A DNA stretch of 64,000 bases from Lyophyllum atratum (GCA_014905825.1 JACGCN010000058.1:1-64000); one strand, 5' to 3'; shown: positions 1 through 13,600, counted from the stretch's first letter. The notes: a model not told the origin generated them from the sequence alone. Numbers and translations: made by a program.

Positions 1-891
1 AAACGCGAACGTGACTGCATCCGGACTATTCTATGTGCGCCCTTCTCCTCATTACCTCATCCCACGTCGTTCACAGAATGCCAGTTCCATGACCTGACCA
101 CCACTTCAACCGGCGCGACAAGTCTGACGAGTTCATCGAGGTACGGTCATCTTCCAGAGCCTTGTGAATATTTCTGACAGTAATTCCAGCACAACAACGC
201 CAACAAAACCGGCACCACTGCCAAATAGTAATCGTCCTTCGACTGTAATAAGCACCGCAAGTCTTGGACCGCTATTGCCAGTGGGGCATCATTATTTGTC
301 TTGTTGTTGAGGTGGTCATAGAAGATATGCCCTGCTCCGCAGGTGCAGTGCGCACCCCTTCTCCCGAATGTTTATACCGGGTTGCCCTTGTGGTTTATTT
401 TCGGACTCAGTGTCCATGCTCAAGATGTGGCTGTGGCTTGCTCGGTTTATAATGCGGCGGGGCATATGTAGGACGTCCATTTATGGATGTATAATACATT
501 CTTCTTCTTCCCGCGAAGTTGCTTTCTGCAAGCTTTCTGAAGTGGCTGGGGCTTGGCATCGGACTTCGGGATTCGGGACATATTTGCAGGCTTACAGCAT
601 CTAATGCAAATAAGGCCAAATAAGGTCCTCGTCATTCCACCTGTGTTTTGTCGTTGATCGCGTTCTCGTACGCTCGGCTCTGCCCAACGTTCCTTGATCG
701 TTGCTGGCTCCACAGCCATTCTCTTCGCATTTGACTCCATTCCTGTGGCTTCACGTGAATCCCATTCGTCACGGGCGCTTATAGGTCTCCAGTTTGTCTC
801 GCCACATTCGAAGCTCTCAAATCCACCACGGACGTCCATTCCTGCATTTTGCGCAGCGGGCGTGTGCTAGACTATTGGTGGCGTAGTGGTA
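1..891. other. left edge, no recognised gene
   Basis: I recognise no product here. On the + strand a reading frame is open from base 1 and can be joined over a possible 40-base intron (about 139-181) to a Ser/Thr/Pro-rich tail ending near 309. It could be the 3' end of a gene that starts left of the window, but it has no motif. A 130-residue minus-strand frame (447-839) faces away from ADA2 and also shows nothing familiar. The last part of the stretch must contain the ADA2 promoter. Confidence 0.3.
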
Positions 892-3511
892 ATGACCGTC
901 ACACAGCGGAAACCTCAGCACTTACCTGATGAGATCCAAAGTACGCACGCTCGATCGCGACTTGTTGCTGACTCTCTGACATAATCTCTGCAGCTGTCAA
1001 TGAACCAGGAGTTCAATATCAATGCGACTCTTGCGCATGTGACCTAACGCATACCATTCGTATCAAATGTGCCGATCCTGTATGCCAGCCGGAGGACGGG
1101 GTGGACATTTGTCCACCATGTTTTTGTGCCGGCAAGGAGTTTGGGAAACACAAGAGGTGGCACGCGTATCGCGTCATCGTACGTGGCTTTATCTATTCTG
1201 GGGATAGGACTTGAATACCCAATACGCCTGCAGGAAATTAACTCATATCCTATTCACCGAGGACTGGGGAGCTGACGAGTGAGCCCCAAGTATATGTTAT
1301 TATACACCTACTATAACTCCTCTTCAGAGAGCTACTTCTGCTCACTGGTATCGCGAGCCATGGTATCGGAAACTGGAAGAAAATTGCAGAGCATGTCGGC
1401 ACCCGAACGAAGACGAAGTCGAGAAACATTAAACGAAGTCTACGTAGACTCTCCCAGTTGGCCATTACCAGTGAGTTCCTTCTACGCCAAAGCTTCTGGA
1501 GTCTAACTTCTCTAGCCTATGGATCGTGAATTTGATATTGACCCCGAAGAGTTTCAAGAGCGGAAACGAAGACGGATATCTACGATGAATGCCATGGCCC
1601 TGCCGCCTCCAAAGTCGCGCCTACATCCGCCCCAGGTATCCATGAAATCGCTACCTTCCTTCCTGGTCGATGGAATTTGAACACGAATTGGACAATGATG
1701 CGGAAGACCTCGTGAAGGATCTGAATTCGGTGTTTGTCTGGAGTACGGGGGCGATGAGATCCCAGAAGATGTGGATGACCTCGATGTGCGCGCAAGGCAA
1801 AAGTGGCGGGAGAAGTCAAGCAAGCCGCTCAAAAAGTCATTCCAGTGCGAGGAAAGACTTTACCCGCTGGAAAAGGTTTGTCGAAAGGCCCCATATCTAT
1901 GAACGGCAAGACGAACGGGCACCATGGAAACGGAGATCTGGTAAAGCAAGAGAGCTAACCAAGTCAGGCGATATTGTCATGGCAAACGGGACTGGGTCTC
2001 AGGATGAAGAAGTAGAGGAACCGACACAACCCCCGCCCTTCGAAACGCCAGAGTCTCTGAAATTCAAACTGACACTAATAGATGTACAACCAACGGGTGG
2101 AGAAGAGATTAGAGGGCAAAAGCTTCATATTCAACAGGGGGCTGTAGAGTACAAGAAGGTTTGTGCGCTCTGTTATCTGTTGACACAGGCTCACCCCTGT
2201 CAGATGCAAGCTGCCGAGAAGAAGCGCCCACGCGAGGAAAGAGACATCATTCAGAGGCTTCGTCCATTTGCCAAAATCCAAACTGCGAAGACTACGAAGC
2301 TTTTGCGGCAGACATGCTCTGTATGTTCTCTGTGTTCCTTCATGATCATCGTCGGCCTAATTTGATCCCAGATGAAGCCATCCTCCGGAAGAGATTCTAG
2401 ACTTGCAAACCTACCGCCGCCTCGGTTTAACGACAGCTGCTGACATCGAAAAATATGACGCGGATCTGGCCAAGCGGGTAAGTTTACGACACTTATCCAG
2501 CGGAAGCCATGATCTCTTATTTTTGAAACAGACACACGCGCTAAAGCGAATCCTCCTCGGGACTATCATGCTGCAGACCGATTACATGTCAGGGCAGTTG
2601 GGCGACATTCATCTGGTCCTGATCCTCGTCGCGCCATGTCATCACTAGGTGATGTTGACGACCGCGAGATGACTCCGAGGCTTCCTGATGCATCCGCTAC
2701 ACCCGGGGTACCTCCGGTTCGCCGTCTTCGTAAGTGCAATTCCACTTCAATTGTTACACAATTTTAAAACCCACCTTCTTTTGTTTAGCTGCACCTCTTA
2801 ACCTCGCCAACAGCCCTTCGCTCCACTTGCTCACTCCCCGCCGAACAAACCCTTTGCTCCCAGCTGCGGATACTCCCCAAGCCTTATCTCGTCATCAAAA
2901 GAAACACTTGTTCGTGAGTATGCCCGACGAGGCGGAAAGCTGCGTCGCAGAGAAGCTAGAGACTGGTCAAAATCGACGTCAACAAAACCAGTCGTATCTG
3001 GATTTTCTTGTGCAAGCTGGCTTTCTCAAAATCACCAACGAACCGACTCTCCAGCCTGCTGCGGATGCCAGGTATTATCTGTTACCTTGTGTGTCCGATT
3101 CGCGCTAATTCAAGTTTTTCTAGGGCATCAGCGACTCCGTCAGTCAATGGCTCTCCTTTGAAAGATGCTCAACCCCGAATGTCCCCTCTCCCCCCTCCTC
3201 CCATCGCCACCGCCTTCTCGTCGGGTAGCCATAACGGTTCCTTGTACAATGCCTCCCTATCCTCTACACCAAGCAACCGCGCTGCCTTGGCCTCCTCATT
3301 GAACCACGGGGTTATCGGTTGTTGTATCTTTATTATCCTGGTCGCTTTGTCCGTACCTGCTTGCCATTTGTACCACCAGTCACGCATCATATATCACACA
3401 TCTCCGACTTCTAATCACACATGCTCCGTCTTCGCCTTGAGATTCCACAGCCATAATTGCCAGATAAGGAGTTGGCACATGGGGCCATTTAGTTCAAGTC
3501 ATGTCATGTAA
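892..3511 (+). CDS. ADA2: Transcriptional adaptor Ada2 (SAGA subunit), frame broken by many small indels
   Basis: Ada2 bridges the Gcn5 acetyltransferase to the SAGA and ADA complexes in the nucleus. In order one reads: a ZZ zinc finger with paired cysteines (QYQCDSCACDLTH, then the DICPPCF stretch), a SANT domain (GNWKKIAEHVGTRTK, then the VYVDSPSWPLP segment), the central LEYGGDEIP-type block, a lysine-rich helix ending in AKIQTA, the RRLGLTTAADIEKYDADLAKR block, and a C-terminal SWIRM domain with REYARRGGKLRRREARD. Introns such as those near 942-995 and 1180-1234 have good GT-AG ends. The reading frame, however, shifts about fifteen times (near 1253, 1412, 1431, 1616, 1671, 1723, 1811, 1955, 2082, 2143, 2286, 2394, 2550, 2838, 2899, 2963, 3001), mostly by loss of one base from a doubled base. 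Residues and splice sites are otherwise preserved, so consensus error is more likely than an old pseudogene. The 3' end (to 3511) is the end of the open frame and is uncertain. Confidence 0.85.
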
Positions 3512-5426
3512 AGACACAGAGGGTAGGGTAGCTAACGAGAAAGTTCGTGTCTGTAAGTACAAGTGGTGCTGCATCATGGCTAAGGTCAAACGCGTACGAT
3601 GACTGTATGACGACGACGACACGAACGCAAGCCACGCCGGCGGCGGAGAATGCTCATATCCGAGTCTGGGCCGTCATGAAAGTCTTGAGTGGAAGATATA
3701 ACAGTATGCTCATTAACTGATGTACAGCAACTGGAAATATGAAGCGTAGTACTCGAAGACCTTTTAGCCTGGTGGGTTTGGACTTCTGAAGCCCAAGAAC
3801 GGTGGTAGCGCTACCGCGAGCTGGTCCCGGACAGCGGCGGATCATGGAGGTTGGAACATTGCGAGGAATGTTTTGATTTAAGGGGATGTGGTGTCAAGCG
3901 GTCGAACCAGGTAAATCACTTAGTCCAATGATGTACTGCGAGAATGACCGCCGTGCGTCGCGTAACCTGACGGAACGGCAGCGAGAAGCGCGGAATCGGC
4001 AGGAATGCGAGAAAGCGTTAGATCAAGTACGATTCATGGTCGCTAAGATCTCGAAGTCCCAGCCTAGCCGTTTGTGTTCATGGACAGCGTTTTCGGTGCT
4101 CCCGGGAGCTCAGGAGAGACGAGCGCTGGCTGTCGTCAGTTTCCGGAGAGGTAGATGGAACGGAAGAGGAATTGAGGTGACGAGAATGAAGAATTAACAG
4201 TATTAGGTTACTAAGTGTGTAACGCGCTTCGTTCTCCTGGGCATTAAACGGGGCAAGAATGAAGGTGCAGGGGTTTGATGCATCGAGGTAGGTTTCCAAA
4301 CGCTGCCTAGAACAATAGTGTCTTCTGCTCTAAACATAGCCAAGACAATGGAACCTAAGCTGAGGTTCCTGGATATCTTAGATGAAGAGATCATATACTG
4401 GCGTCGACCCCGAAAATGATGTAAGGGGGTGTAAAGTGCAAAGTATGTACACACCCTGGAACAGAGCTGGGTGACTTGTTGAAAGATTAGGCACTGTTAA
4501 ACCTACTGCGATGGGATCAAACTCGACCCAGACATATATTGGGCGTAAAGATGGAATTATATCGCGTTGATGTAGACTATTGAAAGTCGACAGCATGCAG
4601 GTTATCAGTGTAGAAGACGAGGAGTCGCGGATAAGGACGGGTATACCCCGATGGAGAACAGACGGAACTTGGCACACTTCTAAAAAAATTGTCTCTACCT
4701 TCTAGAGGTATCTCGTATTGATGAGCAAGATGTTCGGGAGGCAAGCAGGATACTCGTCCATGAGGGAAGTATCGGTGTAAATGGTACTATTGGCGCAGGA
4801 GACAGTCCAATACTAACATAGAGCCAAAATACAAGACGCTACTGGGCGCGTAGATGTGGTTTGCGAAGAGAATGGCTGATCCAGACCTTTGAGTGCGCAT
4901 TAGGATTACTGCTCATCTTGGCGAAGGGTTGACAAAGGCCAGGGAGAAGAAAGGGTCTAGGGTTACAATCTACTTCAGCAAGTAGTATGGTGACATGACT
5001 GTTGTTTTCATAAAACAGTGCGTAGACAGCAAGGGAATGGGATGGAGCAGGTGCTGCATGTACCCAGAGAACTTGACAGTCTTGAGAAGGCCGGTGAAGG
5101 TGGGAGGCAAAGTTCCACATATCCCCAGGCAAAGAAAAGGGCACAGGAAGTCTCACCATGATGATCGCGGAGACCAGGGACGGGGCTGGACTGGGACTCG
5201 ATCAGACTCGATCGGAAGGAAAACGTGTTGTTTGGCTTTGGCTTCAAAATCTAATACTTACACGTCACGTGTTGCAGAAATTTTGGATAGCCGACCATCG
5301 CGTCCTCACCTACAGCATCGATCTAGGCTTATCTTCGCCCTTTCAAGTCTCTAGATACTTCTTTAGGACCTCTTTTGTCTTGCGGGACACGGCTTAAACG
5401 CATAGAACTCTATAAATTGGCCGATC
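3512..5426. other. 1.9 kb without a recognised gene
   Basis: No frame on either strand gives a recognisable domain. The best candidates are a 103-residue + frame at 3886-4197 with a charged Arg/Glu-rich middle, and a chain of short minus-strand frames between 5159 and 4078. Because the adjoining ADA2 gene carries many indels, a real but broken gene could be hidden here. The 3' part must hold the TSR1 promoter; TATAAATT lies at 5411-5418, only about 10 bases before the TSR1 start codon. Confidence 0.3.
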
Positions 5427-8324
5427 ATGGTCGAAGCGCACCACCACAGACCGACGCTTAAACAGGTGCGTCTCATCCTGGCTGATCTCGAAATTGAAGC
5501 TCATCTACTCTTTAGAGCAATAAGCGCTTCAAATCCAAGCATGCAACAAAATCTTCGCTCAAGGATGCTGCCAAAGGTGAGAGTCAGCTATCCATGGCCA
5601 TGTTAACCAGCGGTTGTCGATCTACGGCAGATGTCCGTTAAGATTGCGCCTAATCGAATGGAGTTGCGGGAAAATATGCTAACTTTCTTAATACCAGGTC
5701 GCATAGCTCGTGATGCTCTAAAGACGTCCTCTACTGCAAACGGGGCTGCGCAGTCTAGGCTCAACCGCCGCAACAACGCAAAACAGGTGCAGGCTACAAA
5801 GCGCAGTGCACTGGTCTCAGCGACACGAGTCTTTAATGGCGTAGACGGCGCACCTCGCATTGTGGCCGTTATACCCCTCTCTGCGGACATAAACCCTCGA
5901 TCTGTCGTTCTTTCTCTCGCCGAATCCTTGGATGTATCAGCGGAGGACTGCCCACAGACTGGATTATGGAAAATGAAGTGAGTAGCCGAACTCCATACAC
6001 TAATGGTTCTGTAATTGATCTTGTTCTAGAGCCGAAAGATTCAAGACCTCGCTGCAATTCATCAATGTACCTTACAAAAACTTCTACGCTGCTCTTGACG
6101 CATGCAAAGTCGCTGACTACGTAGTCTTCGCCCTCTCTACCACCGTCGAAGTCGATGGCTGGGGAGATACCCTCCTACGCACGCTTCAGGCACAGGGGCT
6201 TGCTGAAGTCGTTACCGTAACCGCACCCGATTCAACTCTCGATCCCAAGGCACGGCCCGGAGTCATGAAATCTCTCCTCTCCTTCATTCAGTACTTCGTT
6301 CCCAGTCAAACTAGAGTCTTCGATCTCCATGCGAGCGCCGATCGGCTAAACGCTTTGCGGTCGTTGTCCGAGGGAAAGCCTGCGGATGTTCGGTGGAGGG
6401 AGGGTCGGTCATGGATTTTGGGCGAGACAGCGGAGTGGGAGAATGGATCTCTGAAGATGACTGGGGTGGTCAGAGGGGCATCTCTGTCTGCGAACAGACT
6501 AGTCCACCTCCCCAATTTTGGAGACTTCCAAATATCAAAGGTATGTCTCATGGACTCTACCTATTTGTCCAGAATTCTGATTGTGGAAATACACAGATCC
6601 TTTCTGCACCTCTACGCCGGCAATCGAAGACTGCCCATGCTGGTATGATGGATGTGGAACCAGCTGTTCTTGCTGAGGCCGACGCCGACGAAGCGGACTC
6701 TTTGGTGTCTAGCAACGATCCTGATGACCTTGCGAACGAGCAAACATGGCCCACGGAGGAGGAAATGAACGGTGGGGTGGAGTCTGCACATCCTTCGTTG
6801 CCTGATGCGGAAAAGGGGACCACTCCCAAGGCAGTGAAGCGGATACCGAAAGGGATGAGTGCGTATCAGGCGTCGTGGATCATCGATGAATCTGAGGACG
6901 AGGAGGAGGGTGAAGCGGACCGCAAGGAAGATGGGAGTGAGGTTGAGATGGAAGAAATCGCGGAGGAGGAAGAGGAGATGCAAGATATGCCCATTGAAGA
7001 CGATATGAGTTCGGATAGGCGAGAAGTCACGTTCCGGGATCTGGATAACGAGGAAGAAGAAAGACAGTTCGTGACAGTTTTGACTCCCGATTATTGAGCT
7101 GACGCGACGTCCAGATTGAATTCATGGAAAAACCGTGACCGTGAAGAAGAGAACGACCTCACATTCCCGGACGAAATCGACACTCCAAAAGAAATTCCTG
7201 CCCGTGTTAGGTTCCAACGGTTCCGGGGTATGCGGTCATTCCGGACGAGCCCGTGGGACCCATTTGAGAATTTACCTCGCGATTACGCCCGCATATTCCA
7301 GTTCGAAGACTTCAAGCGGACAGAGCGCGGTGTACGTCGGCGGGCAGAGCAGGAGCTGGGCATCGTCGAGGTAAGGTGAATAAGCGATTGGCAGGAACAT
7401 AAGCTCACGATCCTGAATAGCCTGGTGTCCGAGTTACCGTATTTCTGAAGGATGCCCCTCAGGAAGCAGCGAGCACTGGTCCGGTGGCCCTCTTCGCTCT
7501 CCTGCAACACGAGCACAAGATCTCTGCACTAAACTTCACCGTTCAACGAAATACTGAATACGAAGGATCAGTGCGATCGAAGGTGGGCTCTTCGTCTCCT
7601 GGTCGTAGCACTGTCTAAAACTGACTTGTGCTCCAGGACCCTCTGATCTTGTGTGTTGGACCACGTCGCCTTCAGGTTAACCCTGTCTACAGCCAGCATA
7701 CTCGTGGCGGAGGCAAGGGCGCAAACAACGTCCACAAGTTTGAGCGATTCCTTCGGCATGGTGTGACAAGTGTTGCGACGACGTACGGCCCCGTGGTTTT
7801 CGGCAAGCAGCCCTGCGTATTCCTGAGGGAAACGTCAGACGTCCAAGGCAAAGGCTTTTCTTATCGTAACATCCATCAGGATACTAACTCGTCTCTTAGC
7901 CCCGGAGCTCGTCGCGATGGGCACCTTCCTGAACCCTGACACGACGCGCATCGTCGCTAAGCGTATCATCCTCACCGGCCATCCATTCAAGGTGCACAAA
8001 AAGACAGCGACAGTCCGGTATCTGTTCTTCAACGCGGGTGAGTACCCCTCCTTCGTGTAATACCAATTCGTCGCTCACCTCAGTCTAGATGATGTCCATT
8101 ACTTCAAGCCCATTCAGCTTTATACCAAACACGGACGGACAGGCCACATCCGGGAGTCCCTCGGCACACATGGGTACTTCAAGGCCCATTTCGATGGGCC
8201 CATCAACCAGATGGACACAGTGTGCATGTCACTGTACAAGCGCGTCTTCCCCAAGTGGGCACAATTGTGGACTGAGGGGAAGGCGCGGGAGGTCGCGCCC
8301 GCTGACGACGCTATGGAGGAGTGA
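5427..8324 (+). CDS. TSR1: Ribosome maturation factor Tsr1
   Basis: Tsr1 is a GTPase-like but non-hydrolysing factor of the Bms1/Tsr1 family, needed for late 40S subunit assembly. The start [19 protein letters not shown] is typical; a first intron follows at about 5467-5518. Then come the basic N-terminal segment ([13 protein letters not shown]), the GTPase-like domain ([19 protein letters not shown], the [17 protein letters not shown] and [10 protein letters not shown] blocks, and the [16 protein letters not shown] stretch), an acidic linker (about 6880-7070, rich in Glu/Asp), and the C-terminal [15 protein letters not shown] block ([19 protein letters not shown]) followed by beta-barrel segments ending [22 protein letters not shown] ([16 protein letters not shown]) and stop at 8322-8324. 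About eight introns of 45-60 nt are needed; one at about 7064-7110 (donor GTTCGT) restores the QLNSWKNRD join. The frame is otherwise unbroken, in sharp contrast to ADA2 upstream. Length is near the usual 780-800 residues. Confidence 0.93.
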
Positions 8325-10618
8325 GGGGACCCCATCGCGGCTGATTTCGTCACCGACTGGCGCATATCTACGCCTGCTGTTTTGTGTACTGACTTGTTGT
8401 CTTTGAATCACGGATTTGGCGCTGTATTACGTCGGGAGTGGCGTTTAACATCTACTTTGCCCAGCTTTCGAAATACTGGCATTCTATTTGACCTCGCTGA
8501 GTGGCGGGAAGCCTCAAATTCACTTGTCTACTAACGAATTCCGGGCTAAGGGAGATCTGAGTTATCTTCGCATGTCAATTTCATGCCGTTGCGGTCCCTT
8601 CAAGCCTCTGAGCATCGTTTCCTATCCCTGTGTCTTGTCAAATTCCGATGCTTACCCCGTGTTCTAGGGACTTCGTACGCGATCTTACGACGGAGTGGTC
8701 CCCTGCTTCACGTCGAAAAGTGGCTGTTCCTTTCTTTCCTTAGCTTGCTGTCTTTAATTACCACGCGCGGTGGTCTCAAGTGGTCTCATGGGAGGGGCCC
8801 GAATTGGGAAGGTCCCGGTGAGAGGATGGGCACGAGACTACACGCGCGGTGCATATTCCCTCATATTCCCTGTCTACGGCTAAGGCCTGAGGCCTGAGGC
8901 CGTGACGATCTCTGCGTCATAAGGCGGCATCAAGGAGGTTCGACGCCTCTAGACCATGGGCCTAGGCCTCTGCAACCAATCCGCATCAGCGATCAGAACT
9001 CAGATTCATCAACTCATGGAGCACTCGCGCTTGTTCGCTCCACTCGACATGAGTTATACCCTGTTATACCCTGTTATACAGTGTTATACCCATCGCTCAA
9101 AGTAATCTTAGGTTAATCCGTCTATCCCTCGAAGATGTTGCGGGCAGCCAAGCAAATCTATTTCTACAAATTTATAGTCTCCACAGCCCTTCTTCTGCCT
9201 AGTTGTGCCGCATATCCCCTTGACGTCCTTTAACGTCCCCCACGTTCTGGGCCCACTACAGGATTCTGACCCTGTTTTGCTCCACTCTTCATGAGTCAAA
9301 GAAGTCACCTGGCGCTGCACGTCTGAACGGAACACTGGCTAATAGCCAATCGCGTTCATAAAGCGACCAGGGACGCAAATAAAATCCCACTCCAATGTGC
9401 CTTGAAACTTAGATCATGCTTCTACACATCGAAGTGTCAGTGAAGTCACTGGCGGCGGCCTGGCACGACCGAGGGATTGGGGATTGTGCGGGGGTCATAC
9501 TTATCAGGTTGTATCTCCACCGTTCAAAGCAGATTCACGTGGACAAATAGCATCCCCCTTTCTTTTTTTCTAGGCAGGAAAGATGTCACTGTCTTCATGG
9601 GTTACAGACCAAAGAATGGGGGTTTCTATGTGCTGCAGGTTTTTTAGACTCATGTGCGTCGCGCGCCACAGTCCTGGGTCGCTCCAGAGACCCATTGAAA
9701 GACAATAGAATTTTGGAAACGTCGCAGCTGCCGGTGGTTAGCTTCGTCTAGGCTGTTTTCCTCGAACGGTAGACGCAAAAGAGTGATAGTTGACTGCTCC
9801 ATTGTTGAACGAAGGCAGTAAGTTGTATGTTTCGTGGCTTGTGCCGGATGTCAGCTTACGCTTTTCGCGGTGAAAATTGGGTCTATTGGTACAGAAGCGC
9901 AGTGAGATGGTATATGAGTAACAGGGTAACATTTATCCAACGCAGGCTTCTTTGACTTCGTCACCGACGAATTAAACCCAGTGGAACCCCCCAGGAAAAT
10001 GGAATCTAGTGAAAAAGCTAGTATCATTAGTCGTCGTCCTAGATATTGACATTAGAGAAAAAATCGCGAACAAGAGTCGACTCAGCAGGCAATACACGAA
10101 ACACCAGCGTCACTGGGCCGGTTGGTCGTCGTGAGTGTCACTGTCCTGGTCGTTGATGGGAGACTGGCGCGGGGAAGACTGTGCAGACGATGAGTCTGGA
10201 CTATATGAGTCGCAAAGTGGGGCCAGGGGAAAGGATCTAACCTGTGGTTGACTTTGGGAGTCGATAGTCGTATGAATTTATGGCAGGGAGTTTGGCTGCT
10301 GCGGCCTGGTGGCTATCTAATGCAGTGCGAGCATCAGAAAATTGTTTGAGAGTGTACGCAGCGAGCGTAGAAGAGTAGCGCTGGAGTGGGGTTTCGGTAG
10401 AGTACATCGTTGGGGGATTGTGACAAATAAATTCTGGCCAGCTTCGGTTTATAAGGAGTTTTGCGAGGTCGTGGCGCGTTTGTTGTGATCTGCCATCTTC
10501 GTAAATGACGTCATCTCACGGGATCTATAGAATCAGAGCTGTGCTCGAGTACTGTGGGCAGCACATACCTCATGGGAACCGCAACTAACGCTGCGGGGCA
10601 CCAGTCGTCATAAATAAA
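8325..10618. other. 2.3 kb between TSR1 and the CLC gene, no recognised gene
   Basis: This is a convergent interval: TSR1 ends on the left and the minus-strand CLC gene ends on the right, so it holds two 3' ends and no required promoter. Only short frames without motifs are present. It contains a small GC-rich direct repeat of AGGCCTG at 8884-8900 and a 10-base tandem repeat at 9053-9090. Confidence 0.4.
9053..9090. repeat. 10-bp tandem repeat, about 3.8 copies
   Basis: The unit GTTATACCCT occurs at 9053 and 9063, a variant ending CAGT at 9073, and a partial copy at 9083. It lies in non-coding sequence. Confidence 0.85.
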
Positions 10619-13600
10619 TTACCGTCGAAGTATTCTCCGACTCCAAGATACAGTTCTATGGATAATGTCCGTGGCCCAAGTCCACACTTCCTCCAGCAGC
10701 CCATCTAGCCCACCGCGCTCGTCCCATGAGGGCTCATGCGACGGCTTCGTCGCGATGAATTTAAGCACATCTTTCACCGTAACCAGCCCCGTTAGCACTC
10801 CGTGATTCTCTACCAGGATCACTCTTGGCCTAGCGTCATCCCGTCAACATCAACTCGCACTCTGGAAAAAAAATGAAACGAACCCCATTCGTTTGAACAG
10901 TTGCATAACGATCTCCAGTGGGAGTTCCGGCGACACTGTCATCGGAGTCTGGAATGATCATGAGAATCAGGGAGCGACGGTAAAACACACTTCTCCAACA
11001 AACCTGATTTACCCAAGGCCAGAACCGGAGGCCACCGTCAGACATCGCCGACTCGAAGAAGCCAGTGGAGGCTGCTTCTTCTTCTATACCGAACGATGCC
11101 CCATGTTCCTCGTCCCTCTCTGCGTCAGGAGGTGTGAAGAGGCACCGTGTATCGTCCTCCATGCGGGGCATCTTTTTCGCTCGGTCTGTACATCGTGAAC
11201 AACGGCGCGTATAAATGGGCTGAAGAATAACCTACCAAGGACATAGCGCAGCTCAGTGCGCCCAATATAACCGACTATATGTCGCAAGCCGTCGGATGAG
11301 ACTATTGGCAATCCCTTGACATCCGTGGATGCCAGTAAGTCCTCTGACAGCAGAAAAGCTCATTGCCTAGGGCCTGCTAAGAGGGCGAAAACTTTTACCT
11401 ACCTATGTCCTTAACCGTCATCCCTGATTCCGTGAGTGTGTGGATCTCAGTGCGCATGACCGCCGATACTGACAGCGACTTGGAGGTCAGCATGGCTCGT
11501 AGCCAAAAAAGACCAACACACACCAGAAACGTTGTACGCGTGGTCTTCCTTTTCTAGAAAAGGGAACCCGTTGAAGCGGATCATCTCATCAGCAATTCCA
11601 CTGGTGCCTAGGAAATCGCCGACAGCTTTGGTGACAAGTAGCACGATCTGGGGAAATTCCAATGACGTCAACGCGAAAAATGGTAAATATGTCCCACTCA
11701 CCATGGTGGGCAAGATATAATTTAGGGCTCCTGTCAGCTCGAACATGATGACGACAACTGTTACAGTGATCCTCATGACCCCGCTGTCGATAACCCATCA
11801 GTATCAAATCGACGGGGCCCGCACAATACATACCTCAGGGCTGCAGCAGCACCGAGAAAAGCATATGTGCCAGGTGTAATGCAGGGCACATCTGGGGCAC
11901 ACACCGCAAAAATGCCAGAATTGGAGTACGCCCTGTAATAACAGCGTGTAAACAGGAGCGTTAGAACGACACGAATCAACTCTCACTTTTCCATTGCCTT
12001 GACCATGATGCCCACCATACGGCCGAAAGTAGCACCAATAGCCATAGAAGGAACGAAGATGCCGGCCGGGACTTTGCAGCCATAGGAGATTACCACCAGC
12101 CCTATACGAATGATCGTCGCAAGCAGAAGCGAGTTGGAGATACGCCATTGGGCAGGAGTCCTGTTAGGAGGGTGAGCTTACAGAATATGAATGGAGATAA
12201 AAGAGGGTGACGCGTACTGGCAAAGGTTGCCTGCATTGCCTCCGCCTTCGCACTCCCGGAAGAGGATAGCCATGCTGGACGTCATGTCGATGCGGAGGAA
12301 CCGATTGAAATAACCGATCATCGCGGTCAGCGTGGCAAGGGTGACCGCTTCCGCGACGCCATGGTTTGCAAGGTGCTTTCGGCGGAAAGCCGCGACTTGG
12401 AGATTAAATTTGACGACAAAGGCACCGTATAGGCCCTGTTTGAATCGGGTGAGTGATCGGCACAGTAGTTAGAGGAGGCTGCGTACCCCAAATATACCCA
12501 ATATCACAAAGAACATGACCTCGAAGAAGTGCCAGTCCCGATCATAGGTGATTTGGAAGAGTACCAGTTTACCGGTGCGGAAAGGATTCATAGCCTGAGA
12601 GGTCGCAAGAGTCAGATAGGTGGGCGACAAAAAAGACTCCTTTGGACACACGGATAGCGTAAACGTCGCGACTAGGGCGCAAAAGAAACTTCTCCACATA
12701 GTCTTGATGCTAAAACCATGGCTCATTTCCTGTCAATGCGGTCAAAGGTTCAGAGAACGTCATAAGCAGACGGACATGGCACTGACCTCTATTGAGAACA
12801 AAACGCCACCTATTGGCGAACCAAAAGCAACCGCTACTCCGGCCGCGCTTGCTGCTGTAACGATTTCCCGCATTTTACCTGCAAAAGGTTATTCATGAGC
12901 TCCAGATGTTCGCAAAAAGCTCGCACCTTGACTTCGGGAGAATTTCTTGAACATTCCAGCTACAAGTGATCCAATACAACACGCTACGTGTACCGAGGGC
13001 CCCTCCTTGCCCACTGACAGCCCAGACGCAATTACCAAGGGCTGACACCTATATTAGCGCAGACGCGATGGCACACGTTGGTAACTCACCAGTGTGATGC
13101 TTTTAATGAAGAACGTCGCAAACCCAAGAAAGCCCTGCATGACAAAACCAGCAAGAATACATTTGATCTCTGAAATCCCTGAACCCGCCGCATATTTCGC
13201 CATAGATCTAACAAGATGCGCCGCAACAAATGAGAACGTCGTCTGCATCATCCACACCATTCATTCAGATTCTCCTGCCAAGGCCGTTGGGAAAAGAGGC
13301 TACGCACCGCAAACATGACGAACACGAGCCAGCGGCCCATCATAACATTACTCCAAGGGTGCCACGAGTCGCACCCATCGACCTCCTCGCCCTCAATCTC
13401 CCAGCAGCAGAACTGCTGGTTCAACCACCACCCGTCCGAACAGTACCCAAACTTGATATCAGAGAGCCACTCGCTCACAATCGAGATAATAGCCGCGTTC
13501 ACGCCTATGCACACGCCTGGCGTGCCATAACACAAGTATCAGAGGTGTAAAAGGAATAGTAAGGATGCCGGGAAGACGCACCTGCGATGCCGACGACGAA

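Noticed and set aside
447..839. 130-residue minus-strand frame upstream of ADA2
   Set aside because: No motif, low complexity or conservation clue; it overlaps the likely ADA2 promoter and region of poor sequence quality.
10893..11198. 101-residue + frame
   Set aside because: It lies antisense to CLC exons and introns and has no domain.
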